64,000 bases of DNA from Orthonyx spaldingii (GCA_013397795.1 VZTJ01005216.1:1-64000); one strand, 5' to 3'; positions 11,986 to 25,108 are shown, counted from the first letter of the stretch. Notes: generated by a model from the sequence alone, not told the origin. Numbers and translations are program-made.

Positions 11986-12213
11986 TGAATAGCAAATTAA
12001 TTATCTTTAACTAGAGGTTTGGTATTCCTTTAAAATTATTGGTCTATCCTGTTATTCAGGTAGTTATCAAGGAAGGAAAGCAATGTGAAATTCACCAGAT
12101 TCAAGGCTGAATAGCAAATTAATTGTCTTTAACTACATGTTCAGTATTCCTTGAAAATTATTGGTTTATCTTATTATTCAGGTGGTTATGAAGGAAGCGA
12201 AGCGATATGAAAT
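11986..12213 (+). repeat. Diverged tandem duplication, two copies, period 122
   Basis: Both copies open with TGAATAGCAAATTAATT (11986 and 12108). They share TCTTTAACTA, TATTCCTT, AAAATTATTGGT, TTATTCAGGT and a GAAGGAA block in the same order and spacing. By eye they are about 85% identical over some 105 bases, so the duplication is old. It lies just upstream of the CpG island. Confidence 0.9.
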
Positions 12214-12334
12214 CATTCCTGCTCCTGTAATAATTACAGGACATTTGCTGTGATGGTTTGTCCTAATATTATGCCGCACAAACTTTCCTAACCTTTACCA
12301 AAGCTGCCAAGACCTGAGGGGCAGGTACACTGAA

Positions 12335-12745
12335 AACCGGGTGGTGTTTGCGGCGCAGGGAGACTTCAAGCAGTGCCGAACCAGGGGTGTTGCAGACACC
12401 GTGTCCCTCTCCCGGGAGCAGGGGCTGCTCCAGCCGCCGGGCAGAGGCTCCGCGGCGGCTTTGGGGAAACAGATGCCCGGGGGACGCTGCCGCAGCTCCG
12501 TGTGCCCAACATCTTCCCAGCGCTGGGCTCCCTCACTTCCAAGAACCCGGGGGCCTCTGCAAACAAGGCTGAAAGGAGAGAGGCTTGCTGGTCAGCTGGC
12601 AGCATCCCTGCATTTTTGAGCTCGCCTGGATGCAGCGGAGGAGAGCGGAGTTTGTGCTGTGTGCCTGACCCCTCTCAGCCAAGTTCAGAGCAGTGTGAGC
12701 TATCAAATGTGACAGGCTCCTGGCAAGCAGCCGCGGGCTTTTGGC
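12335..12745. promoter_or_regulatory. CpG island, possible promoter
   Basis: I count about 22 CpG dinucleotides in some 410 bases, including dense CCGCCGGG and TCCGCGGCGG clusters, while the flanking kilobases have almost none. GC content rises well above the background. In vertebrates such isolated islands often mark a transcription start or germline-unmethylated element. Open frames of 74-135 codons in several overlapping frames on both strands follow from the low stop-codon density and are not called as genes. No TATA box is evident, and the direction of any transcript is unknown. Confidence 0.7.
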
Positions 12746-15033
12746 TGGAATCTCTTCCAGGCCCAGCTGGGATCAATTAAACTAAATAATAGTTCTTGCA
12801 ATAACTAGTTCCTACCTCATTCTTCAGAAATTGCTTAGTGTTCAAATGTAAATACTGTTAAGTTCATACCTTGCTCACCCTTCCCCCACTTTGGATAAAC
12901 TGACACCTACAAATCCAAGATTTTGAGACCAAGCCCTTAAAAGTTGAATCAGGAAGAAACATGGCACGTGCAGGCCTGCATTCTTGTCTTCTGGTTTGCC
13001 GTCATGAAATCCATCCAAAGCCCTAAATATGAATAAAAACCCCACCTTTTACGCTTATTTCTCTTAACTTCAGGTTAAATGGAGGTGGTGTTGTCCATAA
13101 TTGATTGGCAAACTGGCCTAGCCAAACTCTTATCAAAGCCTGCCTTAAAAATTTGGAGTAAGTGTCCAAAAAAAGCCTCAGTTGTGCTGTAACTCAAGTG
13201 TTTGCAGGACCAGGTAATGGCCACATGAGAGAAAGAAGCATTTAAAATCAAAATCAGCTTTTCCAAGTGATTCTGCTACTGTACAGAGAACTGCTGTGAA
13301 CAACAGGAATAATCCATCTGAACCTTTAAAAGATGCAGAACAGCATAACTGGAACAAACAAATGAATGTTACTCATTGAGAATGAAAACAAGAATTATTT
13401 TCCACTCAATTATTAAAAAAAAAACCCAACTAATTTTTATAATCCAGTAATCTCCAGATCTTTCCTGAGAGGAGCCTGTGTTAAAACTATGAATCATAGT
13501 AATTACTTTCTATGAAGCCAGACGGTATTTGCACAGTTTTAAAGTCCCTGATCATTCTCTCATTTGCAGAGGAACACAGCTCTCTACCCAAATAAAAAGA
13601 AATATAATACCTTCTTTTTCATTTTAATGAATTTCACGTCGCTTTGCTTGCTAGATTTCCAAACCCTAATGTACCACTAAGAAAGCACTTGTTCTGCTAA
13701 GCATTTGAAAGTAGTTGGATCATTCAGCTGCTTAAAGGCCCTTATGAAAGGAAGCCAAGATTTTTATGATCCTGCAAAATGTCCAGTACTACCCTGGAAT
13801 ACTGTGCTGTTTTGTCATTGCATTCCTTAGGTAATGACTCTCCCCACCAAGAATTCTCCCCTTTTTTTGAGGAGCTGGAATAACCTCCCTGGCCTGGGTC
13901 TCTCCACCATGCCGTGCTAACCTGACAATCCTCCCGAGAAGCCTGCAAGGCTTCTTCAAGAAGTCAAATTTTAAACACTGTTCAATTTTACAAGTAGAAT
14001 TTCTGCAAATAATGTCTTGCTTTTAATGCACAGTATGGATAGCAGAAAGGTTGGAATGCCATTTAACTCCAGAAATAAATCCTCAGGGAATGGCTAAAGG
14101 CACTGAGCTGGTCAATTAATTCCCTCTCTAAAAATATCAATAAACGTGACATAGCAAGGCCCTAAATTTATTGTTTTTACACCACCTTGGAAAAAAAATG
14201 CTCATTTCTCCAGAATTGTTTATAGTTGCCAATACAGAATAGTTCAACAAGAAACTTTATGGGTTAAAATCCAGAAAACCACTTCTGCCTCACAGGGGGA
14301 AGCAGCATTTGAGCCCAATCTCCAATATCAGCACATTTTAGTGATACCATTCCACCTACCATAGCCTGTCTGATGGTCCAAGTATTTATTTTAAAAACCA
14401 TTAAAAAAAATCACATTCCTTTGTAAAGTAAATTCCTATTCCAATAAATTTCCCAGTGTAGGACATGCCATGCAAGTCACAGTTACCCTTCTAAGGGGAA
14501 ACTTCTGCAGTGAATTTGTGGGGTAATCTCCTGACTAGAAAACCTGAGAGCAGCCAGGGAATTCAGTTCCTTATCTGTCACCACAGAGGGAATAACCCTG
14601 GAAAGAGACCCCAGCTCTGGGCTGTGCACACCACGCCACCTCTGCAGCCTCATGTGGGAGCTCCCTGCTGGGCTGAGCTGCTCTGTGTCCCCTAAGGAGG
14701 GCAGGTAGATCAGGAAAGGAGAATTCCAAAGCATGGAGGGCATGGAAAGGCTTTCAGTGTTGGGGAAAGAATGAGTGAATGTGTCCATTTGTGCTGGGCA
14801 AACAAATGGACACACATGTAACTGGGGAAAACAAACCCACAGGAGCTTTGAGCACTGAAACCCAGATCTGAGATAGCCAAAACTGATTGCTCAGCTGTCT
14901 AAAGCATTTAATAAGCTATGATTAGGTCACAGCCAGGAACCATGGAGAGGGAAGGGATTAAATTCTGCTATAAATTACCAGAGATCACACAGTGTAACAC
15001 ACTCACTCCAGATTTCAAAACATGGGAGTGAGT
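12746..15033. other. Non-coding stretch, no gene assigned
   Basis: AT-rich sequence with scattered A-runs. I see no recognisable repeat family or coding signal. Confidence 0.5.
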
Positions 15034-15065
15034 GGGGATGGGGGACGGGGGACAGGGATGGGGGG
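15034..15065 (+). repeat. G-rich tract with G-quadruplex potential
   Basis: Five G-runs of 4, 5, 5, 3 and 6 bases are separated by 1-3 base linkers (AT, AC, ACA, AT), which satisfies the usual G-quadruplex rule. It sits inside otherwise AT-rich DNA. Confidence 0.8.
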
Positions 15066-18000
15066 ATGTGAGAGGAATCAATTCAGGAATGCAGACATGT
15101 GCAAGTTCACAATCAAGACAGATGGACAAATTAAAAAAGGCTAAAACAGTGTGGTAATACCCAGTAAAGATGATAAGAGAGAAATTCAAGGATGGTCCAA
15201 GTTACACCTGCTGGGGGAGGCTTCTGGGAGATGGGGTGAGGAGGGAGAGGCAGAAACAGCAGGGGAAAAACAGACAGAGAGCAGTGAAAGGAGCAGGAAT
15301 CATTCAAACCACAGCAGAGCTTCCTTAGAGCACAGCCACAGCAGAAAAGCTCTCGAGCCACTGGGCAATGTCAAGCCAAAGCAGTGCTGTACCTCTGGGA
15401 GGTATTGACAAGGAGGCTGGAGGGCAGTTGGGAGGCTATGGAATATTGCATATCTATGTAAAGAAGCTCAAAAATATTTTCTAATTAATGCCATCTGCAT
15501 TGATCTATGTTCTACACTAACTCTTCTAATAAAAAGACCACATTTCACCCTCAAGAAAAGTGTCAATAATCTTAGTGGGTATTTTTATATATTTGCTTAT
15601 AAAATAGTGTTTGCGAAAGCAAAAATTTATTTGATTTTAATATTTATTCTCTTAAGGTGGAAGATACAAGTCCTGAACAACAGTGTTTTATTTTGAACAG
15701 GAACCAGCCACACAATGCCAAAATACCTTCCTGAATAGCTAAGTGTAGTGTAACTTAAACCATCAGAACCAGTCTGGTAGAAGGAGGCAGGTTCCGTATG
15801 CATGAAAGGTATGTTCTGAAATTTCCTCAAAGCCTGTGAAGTGCAAGCTGTATTGAAAAGATTACAAAACCAAACCAAAAATAAATCTGTATTTTAGATT
15901 ATTTTCTTTTAAAAATAGACCTGCTTATGTAAAATATCTTTAGTGTTCAGAAAAGGATTAGGAGAGAATAGTCACCCATGATTAAAACAAAATAACCATT
16001 CTGCTGCACACATGCCCTCCCTTTAAGAAGAGAGGTGATAACCATTAAAAAGTCATTGGGGAATGACTCAGGTACCACAGTGATGAGAGCAGTGCACAGT
16101 GAGGATAGAACAGAAAATGCATAAACTGGGTGGGAATGAAGGATTTGTTACTGCAGCCTTCAGCAATTTAAAGAGTATTAAATATATAAACTTGTAACAG
16201 GAAAAGTGTGAGACACTGGCTACGTCCCAGAGGGGAACACACAGAAGAGGACCAGGAGCCTTTAGCTGAAATTCTGTGACAGCTCAATTTCTAATTTCAT
16301 AAGAAAGTTCATAAATAACTGTGTGATTATCAGAATAAATCAGTTATTCTGGTGCACAAGATGCCTGAATGTTAAATAAGCCAGACTTTTAAAACATATT
16401 CCATTATTTGTCAACTGGAGTGCAAGTGTGAAGCTTCTTTTTCCAGAGCTGAGAATTCATCTTGATGTCTGTGGTGACAAAATGAGCAGAGTTTTGTTTA
16501 AATCTCTGTTTCTCCGTGTTCAGTGGTTTCTCGTCCAGAACAGGTGGACTCCCAGCAGCATTGCAAGAGAGAAAAATATATGACACTGATCATATAGAGA
16601 AAGAGATGGGTGTTCTAGAACTAAAAAATGTGATTTTTTTGCTAAAATTTATCGTGGGAGTTGTGCACTTTCATCTGTTTCTTCCAGCTGATGAAAGTAA
16701 ATTAAATCTGACACTCAACATTTACACTATAAATTTTGTTCCAGAGATGTTCTTTTATTATTGATGATCATTACTTATTAATGTCTCACTTGTTTCACTA
16801 GTCTTTAGTATGTTTCTCTATTCCATTAAAACAGTGCAACAATATTACAGCTCTGATGGCCTCCTGGAATCCCTGAACATTTCCAGAACACAAACCTGGC
16901 TATCAAAACATAGCCACAAGTGCTCTTGAGTGAGCAATAAAATATTCCCAGCATCAGCACTGGATCCAAGCTTTTATACACAATTACAGGATCAAATAGC
17001 TGCAAGGCACAAGATATTTTCAAAGACTGGCTGTGGCTGCCTCTGTCTGCGAACAGCTACTGGAGATACATCTGGAAATAAGGAAACACCTCCACAAATA
17101 AATGAATAGAAATAAATTGAAGACTTTGTAAGACCCAGAGCAAAGTCCTGTCAAAGCCATCAGCAGCTCTAAACAAATATATTTTTTCTTTTAGTTAATA
17201 CCTAGTTTTGTACTTCATTTCCTTAATGATATACACTGGAAACAAGTACTTATTCCTGGGAAGGCTGAATTGTACTATTGTCCTTAAAACACAGATTTTA
17301 TGTTTTTTAACTTGATGAATTTATTTCAGTTCTACCCCTTTAGAAAGTGAAGAAATAAAGCTGAGTGGTGGAAGATATTTCCCAAGCAGCATCTTTAGCA
17401 AGTTTGTCTATAAAGTACTGGCTCTCAAATTGACTCTGAATTTAATTTCTTCGTGTTGCTCTGGACACACCAAGTTACCCCTAAATCCACCAGGATGTTA
17501 TAAAACACGGGGAGATATTTTCAAAAGTAAAGAATCATTTTCCTTGGCTGAAATATTTCACCTTGGAATTCCCTAAAAAGTTTCTTTGTCACATGAATCT
17601 CAAATATACAATCCCAAATTGTATTCAAAGATATGTTGCTTAATCTCTGTCCTCCTCAGTGGAGATGGTCCCCAGCAGAATGAATTAAATTTACTGAATT
17701 AAAGCAGGAGTGGAATGACCTAAACAACAAAATTACAACTGAATTATGAGCACTGAGATGACAATGACACACGGACACTTTCACCCTAAGAAGCAGAAGA
17801 TTTTGGTGGGATTATTTTGAAATGAAATGATATCATAGCTTTTGAGGTCTGAAAGTTTCCTACCCTTTTTCACTTTAATAAAGTGAAGATTTTAATAGAG
17901 ATCTTTTAGCAACACATGCTGTACTCTGAGGGTGTGAATATTTTCTGACTAGCCAAGTTTACATCCAGCTCACACAGGAAACTCATGGGTTTCTTTAACC

Positions 18001-21000
18001 TGACAGTAAAATTTGGCTAAAACTGAGTAATATTAATAAAAAAATAATCTTTAGGACATCTGTTCTACACAGTGAAGGGTCATGATTTAGGGTGGGGAAA
18101 ATAGGCTTTAATTCCTCATTTGAGTAATTCTTCAAAGATCCTAAGTATCCATAAATCCCATAACTGTTTTCTGGCCATCTCACCCTCTGGAATGGCGAAC
18201 CATTTGTTTCAGTGGCCTCAATATAAAATGAAAACTTAATTTTAGCTTGCATTAAGAGCATTGTAAGAGCGATCATCTTGGTATCAAAAGGGAAGAAAAA
18301 TGCAGAAAAAAAGAGCAGATTGTATATATTCTAAATATGTAATTTAAGAAAGGGCAGCATTAGGCTGCCTTGGAGGCCTCACCTGCAGCTGAGGGTTTGG
18401 CTCTGTGTGGCTACAGACACCACCAGAGTCTTTTCTGCTGTATCACAAATGAAAAAGAATAAATCACCATCGAGGAAAAAGTCCTGAAAAACTCAGGTCA
18501 GGAAGGGTGGATGAGGAGGGGCAAAATTATCACAAAAATGTGTAATTTTAATAATTTTCTTCTTTTTTATTGCCTGAGGTGCTTAAAATGCATAACCTAT
18601 TTTCTCAGATCCCATCAGCACTATATTTCAGTGTTTTACAGAGTAATCAATCCAAGATCTCAGAGTTATCAATAAAATTCCAGCTGAAAGAAATCCATCA
18701 GCTATAAAACATGCTTTGTGTTTAGCTGGGCAAACTGAGTGACTCTGAAAAAAAAAAAAAAGGAAAGAAAATAATTCAGTTTGCAATCAGATCTGTGGGG
18801 CTCCTCTGATATCTATGGTAGGGTCATACTCACCACCACGTGCCTAGAAAAAAGGCATTTGTCTAAAGCCTTGTTGCAAAACAGAACAGAAAACTTGAGC
18901 AGAGCTCAGTGGCTTGTGTTGCTGCCCTTATCCAACATTATCCATTGGTTTCATCCCATAGATTTCTCTTAGGCTGCCAAGCAATCATCCAGGTTAAATT
19001 TCTCAGTGAGGTTTCAAAGATGGCTCTAACCACCCCTGCTGTCTCTTAATATACTGGGGGTGTGGTTCAATTTTCATGGTTTTGGTGCTGCTGACTTCAA
19101 TGGGAGTCAGCACAGTTCTCCAAAGGGTGAGAGACTGGTGCTGCAATAAAGGACAGGCACAACACTTTTTCACAACCCTGTCCCCCCTCACATCCTCTTC
19201 CCCTTTTTGTCCCATGGCCCAAACCTGTGGGGAGGAAAGAGCCACCTTGGAGCCCAACAAGGAGCGCAGGGCTCAAAACTGACCTTGGAGTGGAGGAAGT
19301 GGCATTTTGATATTGAACCTTAAATCCCACTAAAACCCCATTCAAGATGTTCAAACAATTTATTGTAGCTGGTCCTACAGCCTAGCCTTTCATATTCAGC
19401 AGTTCTCCTGCTACCTTTCCCAAAGGAAAATGAGCCTTATTTGAAAAAGGAGTGATTTCAGATATACCAGGGAAGGACTCGCTTTTCAAACATCTTAAAG
19501 GCAGCTGTGCAGTCCAAGCAGAGGCTTTGGCAGAAGCCTGATGCAGTGGTAATACTTCCCAATTCAGACTTTTTTTCTTTAATGGAAAATGATGGAAAGT
19601 CCTGCTTTAACAGGATTCAGACACTGGCTCTTGGAAACAGGATTTGGTAACCAAAATAAAAAATATCTCAGAAACTTTAATGGTCTCCTTCGCTAAAGCC
19701 TGGCCAAGTACTTGCATTTAATAATTGAAGCTATCAGCTTACTTTTACATAGTGGATCTAAACCCTCTCTCCAAAACAGACACAAAATCCCCTTGGCTGC
19801 ACTGTCTGTAGCCAGAATTTGGGGCAATATATTTGTAAAAATGAGATATAGTGATGGTAACTCAAATTATTTTGTCGTTATTTCTCACTATGGTTAGAAG
19901 ATGAGGTGACAGCTGATACTCCGCACATCCTGGTGGCAGTGTGGTATTTATAAATATTTAGAGGTGTCAATGAAACCACTGTGACCTCAGGTAGCTGCTG
20001 GAGTCCCCTGAAAGAGCTGCATGGAAAGACCCTACATCAATCCCCAGCTGTTCCCGTGAAATCCCCTGAGCTTCCTGAGAGACGAGCGGGAACTTCGCCA
20101 CAGACCAAACATATCCCACCAGATAAACTCAGATTTTGGCCCAGAAGAGTTTGGATCTTGATCCCCAGCCTTTTAGGGAACAACTCTACTGCTGTGTGTA
20201 AAATTAAAAATATTTGAATTTTCTAGCTGAAGGCAAATAAGTAAATTTTCATTAGAACAGCTGTTTTGTGTTAGTTTTAGAGAGAAATATTAAAACTCAG
20301 GCATGTGTTGCACTGACAGCAAACTGGCACAGTGGGTTGGATAAAAGGGCCTGGTGAGAGGTACAGATGATGGACCTCACCTCCAGGCAGTTCTTAGGTA
20401 GGTAAAGTGGAGAAGGATGCAGAAGGAGAACAGAACCATCCTGGAGGAGTATAGAATGCCCCAGAGTGTCTTTTTTCCACAAAAATGCATTCTCTGCTTC
20501 TGGGACACAGCGCTCATTTTCTGCACAGCCTGGCAGGATAATTTACTCACTGGATCACCACAAAATCCAACGACCAGTTTTGTGCTAAGTGTGTGGTAAA
20601 TCCATGATGGATGCTCTGGAAGCCACAATTGCTACTGCACAGTAACTTGTGGTGTTGGTACAATATGAGATAATGGCAGGGGGCAAAGAGCTGCCTTACA
20701 AGGAGGCTGGGCTGAAAATCCAGCTTCAGATTTCAGCCCAGGCCCTTATCACTCTGTCAGCTCCAGATCGAGCCTTTCCAAGTCTTACAAAGGCAAAATA
20801 GGGCTATGAAATATTGGAAGTGGGGAAGATTAACGCTTACACAAAAAACCATCATCCCAACTTAAACCAGAGTTTTCCATGACATGTCTTGAGAGTTGCA
20901 AAGTTCAAGAGTGCAGCAAGGGGGATATATGTTTTCTTCACAGTAAGTACCATTCATGTTCTGTCACCAAAGAATTTGGACTAGATTAACCAGCTAATGA

Positions 21001-21599
21001 GGAATTACAAAAGACAAAGGAAAATAAGAATGGAAAAAGGAGAGAATCAGCAAAAGCAACTGGGATCAGATATTTGTTCATTGTAAACCAACACTGACCT
21101 TAAGATTTGTGAGAAGCTACATCACATCACCCTCACCAATCCATTGTGTTTAAGCACTTTCATTTGGGGCTGGTTGCATTTGTAGAAATCTGATGGATTA
21201 ATCTGCTGTTCCTATAATTACTCTTAAAAGGTTTTTCTGTTCGTGTTAATGACAAAAATAATGGAGTTATCTTTGCTAAATCACGAAAGCGGAAGTTATG
21301 CAATATTATGATTCCACTTTAGGACAGCAAGGACTTGGAAATAAATATCCATCCCTAAAGTTACCACCAGATTTTCAGAAGGAGCTGTTTTGTAAAAAAG
21401 AAGGGAGTTTCCACCCTGCAAAGGATTACATCATTCTGACAATCATTACTGCAGTGGAACAGCACAAGCTCATTCCCCACTGCTTTCTCCATCTCACTTT
21501 TCTTTGTGCTTAATGTAAATAGAAATTTTCTCAAATATTTTTACCATTTAAAAAAAAGCAATATTTTTTCCACGAGTTTAATGTGGAACTGCATTTTTT
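15066..21599. other. Non-coding stretch, no gene assigned
   Basis: AT-rich DNA. An A-run lies at about 18748-18761. A strong acceptor-like tract ends at 16523, but the following open DNA has only a weak donor. No interspersed repeat family was recognised. Confidence 0.5.
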
Positions 21600-21735
21600 G
21601 AACTGGAATGACCCCCCCGGTTGCCCCCTCCTCTCAGGGAGTTGTGCAGAGCCAGAAAGTCTTCCCTGAGCCTCATTTTCTCCAGGCTGAGCCCCTTTCC
21701 CAACTCCCTCAGCCTTGCAACGGCCGGAGAATAGG
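21600..21735 (-). mobile_element. CR1 fragment, 3' region
   Basis: The + strand carries the complement of CR1 near its 3' end, including GTTGTGCAGAGCCAGAAAGT and TTTTCTCCAGGCTGAGCCCC. It is diverged and truncated on both sides, and has the same orientation as the ORF2 piece about 350 bases downstream. Confidence 0.8.
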
Positions 21736-22079
21736 GGGATCCTTTGTGGAGTACAAAGATTAAAGTGGCTTTCACTATTTCTTGCTGGATTTATTCTCAA
21801 AAGATTGTTAAAAGGAATGATTAGTAGGAACAAATTGGAATGAATAAGAAGTCTCCATTTGTTAAACAAGAGCCAAGGAATAGTTTGGATTGCATATTCC
21901 AATGCTGTGGGGAAAAATTAAGAATATGGTACAAAGTAATTACTTGGCTTTGGAGGAATGGAGCTAATTGGGAGACAGGGTTGGAAAAAAAGTAATTCAG
22001 GGGATACACTCTGCGTGAAAAATATCTATGCCTGGAAGGGAAATGGAAGCAGAGGGCAGAAGGGAGGAGAAAGCAGCAA

Positions 22080-22650
22080 GCCAGGCGTTTCGTCACGGAA
22101 GATGATCAGGTTTGCCAAGCATGACATCCCCACAGCGAACTCATGCTGACCACTCATGACTTTCCTGTCCTTCCTGTGCCTGCAGATGGTTTCCAGGATG
22201 AATTACTCCACCACCCTTCCAGGGACTGAGGTGATACTGACCAGCCTGTTGTTCCCTGGGTCCTCCTCCTGGCCCTCAGTGAAGACAGGAGTGACACCGG
22301 CTCTGCTCCAGTTCCTCCAGCCACCACAATCATTCAAAGATTGCCAAGAGCAGTCTCCTGATGACATCAACGAGGTCCCCCAATATACTTACAGGTACAT
22401 CCCATCAAGACCCATGACCTTACACTTGTCCAGCTTCCTTAAGTGTTCCCAGACCTGGTCATTTTCCACCAAAGGTAAATTTTCCTTCCTACAAATTATC
22501 CCCTGGTTTTAGAGCCTGGGATTGATGAAATTCAATCTGGATAGTAAAGACTGACATGAAGAAGGAATTCAGTACCTCAACCTTCTCCATGTCCTAAGTC
22601 AGCAGGTTCCCCACCTCACTCAGGATTGGTGATGCAGGGGCACCTTCCTA
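22080..22650 (-). mobile_element. CR1 ORF2 (reverse transcriptase) fragment
   Basis: Read on the minus strand, about 22450 to 22090 follows the reverse-transcriptase part of avian CR1 ORF2 in the right order: a block ahead of RPVSL, then SLTSVPGK-like residues near 22230-22200, then the region before the GF-containing motif near 22100. Several stops and frameshifts break it. The 22450-22650 part matches the region just upstream of this in full-length CR1. Together with the piece at 21600 it may be one insertion interrupted by deletion, since both lie in the same orientation and in the expected 3'-to-5' order. Confidence 0.75.
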
Positions 22651-23524
22651 AGGAGATAAATCATAACTTGAAAATCTGTTTCTCTTGTGGGGTAGAGTAA
22701 TAAATATGTACATTTTATTGTTCTGTGTGCATGATCTATGAAATCTTAAAATACAACAAATCACAAATATTTCCTACTATTTTATAAAAGAGGCAAATTC
22801 AAAACCTAAACTGTCATTCTTCAAGAGCCTTTTCATTCCAAACCAGAACAGATGGATAAATTTATTTTTTTTTTGTGCCTGAAACTTTTTTGGACTATTT
22901 CAACACAGAAACTCCTCACTGGACCATTCCCCTCATGGGAACTGAACTTTGGGTGAATTATACCCAGAGTTTTAGCAGCCTGCAGTGCAGTGTGCTGCTT
23001 GGTTCAACACAGATGTGTGATCTTGGCACAGCTTCACAGTGAAAATTGTGCTAAAGTGTGAGAACATACGTGAACCAGAGCTGGGCGAGATAAGCAGAGT
23101 GAAAGCCTAGACAGAGGGCAGTTGTTGAAATCCTGATAGTTTGCAGCTTCCAGAGTCCAGAGGAGAAATACTGGCATGAAAAGGTGTTAAAACTCACAGG
23201 AAAAAAGAGAAAAAAAAAAAAAGGAGCAGAGGATGGAATAGATGGAATTATCTCTACTATTTTGCCCACTCCTCAGGGGGAAGTAGTAGAGATTTTTTTC
23301 TTAGCAATCATCATACGGTACAGCACCGTGAGGTGAGGCAGATTGATGTCAGACTGAACCACTTCCAGTCCAAGCAGTCAATCCAAAGTCTTCAATTGTT
23401 TTTCAATTTCTCCACTGGAGGACAGGAAAAAAATTAAAATTGAGATTTTTTTGCACATAAAAAGACAATGGCAGAGATGCTAGCTGCTCAATGAGGAAAA
23501 ATTTATGGAATATATCAGATTTGT

Positions 23525-23735
23525 TCTAGTTTCAGGGTGGGGAGGCCCTAGCACAGGGTGCCCAGAGAAGCTGTGGCTGCCCCTGGATCCCTGGCAGTGT
23601 CCAAGGCCAGGCTGGACGGGGCTTGGAGCAGCCTGGGACAGTGGAAGGTGTCCCTGCCCATGGCAGGGGGTGGAACTAAAGAATCTTTAAGGTTCCTTTC
23701 AATCCAGACCACTCTATGATTCTATGACTCCATGA
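23525..23735 (+). mobile_element. CR1 3'-end fragment
   Basis: A well-preserved CR1 3' untranslated end: GTGCCCAGAGAAGCTGTGGC, then CCAAGGCCAGGCTGGACGGG, then GTGTCCCTGCCCATGGCAGG, finishing in ATGATTCTATGACTCC. It is 5' truncated, as is usual for CR1. Confidence 0.92.
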
Positions 23736-24993
23736 CCCAATTAAATGGATTTAATTGCCTGCCTAACCCCAGGCTGGTCCTTCATCCACACAAGAATGAG
23801 GCTGAAGCTGATCAGCTTCAGTCTCCATCACCAAGCCAGCCTTTCCTGGTTCCCCTCATGTAAAAGGCCAGCCTGGCAAAATCCTGGTGCAGACAGAACC
23901 ACAGCCAGCCTTCCCCAGCACTGTGGCCTGCTGCCAGCAGGGATTTTTCCTGCCTGGAGCTCCCTGACGTAACTAGACGAGGCAACCCTGTGCAAAGTGC
24001 AAAAAAAGATGTTTTGTGAGGCTGAAATGAATGGCCATGGCAAGCAAAAAAATAGCTCATTGCTGGGACTGGTGTAAGGCATTTTATGAGTCATTACCTC
24101 AGAGGGATTTCATTGGAGTTCTGGGAAATGAGGAACTGGGGGCTCATTTGTCAGGATTTCAGAGCTGCAGGTGAAACGCTGCCTTCGATAAGTGGATTCC
24201 TGAAAGTCCTAACTGGAGGATGACACATCAAAATACAACTTACTAAAGTAGTAGATTAGCCTTTATTTTGGGAAAGCCGTGCCCCAGGGAGATCTGAATG
24301 TTCTTTCACTTTCTGTGAATGAATGACATCGTTCATGTTAATGTTAAAAAAGTTAGTTAAACATTTTATTAAATGTAACTTCCTGGTCCTGTGGTCACAA
24401 ACAAAAGTCACTTGTTATAATAAATATTGAAGACACATCAGTAGCTTTCTTCTTCTTGTCTTAGGCTGAGTAATTTTAAATGCCAAACATTTCCTCATTA
24501 AAACTCTTTCATAATGTTAAGGGATGGGGTAAAGAGGGCAGAAGATTAAAATCTCCTTGTTGCACAAAGTGTACTGCAATCTCACATTATTGATATTTAC
24601 AGTACTGGCTGGGATGACTCAGTCCACCACAGGACACTGAGTTTTGGTCACAGCAGAAACTAGAGAAGGAAGAAAAAGCCCCTTTCTCTGAGACAATGCA
24701 GTCCTGATAAAACAATGACTCTGGAGAATTCCTCGTCTATGAGCCATGACAGCTCAATTTCAATTGAATTTCTATTTTCAGAGTTTCTAAGAGAAGATTC
24801 TTTCTATACCACTCAGCAAAGGGGAATAGTGGAAGTCCTCATTTTCCTGTACTTCTCCCAGGACAGGGGGGCAAAGCATCATCTTCAGCCCTCCAGCCTA
24901 TGGGACAGTTCTGTGGAGGCAGAGTCTGATCAGTGCTGAGGCAACTGAACAAAATTATCAGGAAATCTTTCTGCAAGTTCTGCTGCCTTACAG
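23736..24993. other. Non-coding stretch, no gene assigned
   Basis: No recognised repeat. A strong acceptor (TTTCTATTTTCAG, ending 24781) precedes an open frame, but no acceptable donor follows. Confidence 0.4.
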
Positions 24994-25108
24994 ACGTAGA
25001 CTATCAAAGGCTAAACTCAAAAGAATTTTCTTGAGAATTGCAAAAGACATTTCAGTGCACCAGGCCTTCTCCCTGTCAAATTTGAAGGTCCTCCTCCCAA
25101 CACCAGAG
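24994..25108 (+). other. Candidate internal exon, basic helix-like, unidentified
   Basis: A good acceptor (TTCTGCTGCCTTACAG) and a good donor (GAG then GTATGA) bound a 115-bp segment. Only one of three frames is open. It encodes a Lys/Arg-rich, helix-like stretch (SKAKLKRIFLRIAKDI) followed by a hydrophobic segment. It would enter in phase 2 and leave in phase 0. It could splice to 31092 but not directly to 25712 or 26705. Family unknown; a chance arrangement is possible. Confidence 0.22.

Noticed and set aside
12341..12780. Open frames of 74-135 codons in three frames plus one on the minus strand
   Set aside because: They sit in the CpG island, with no initiation context, family resemblance or splice partners.
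16524..16610. Acceptor TGTTTCTCCGTGTTCAG with an open, polar frame
   Set aside because: The only donor that keeps a useful phase is GTGTTC, which is too weak to support an exon.
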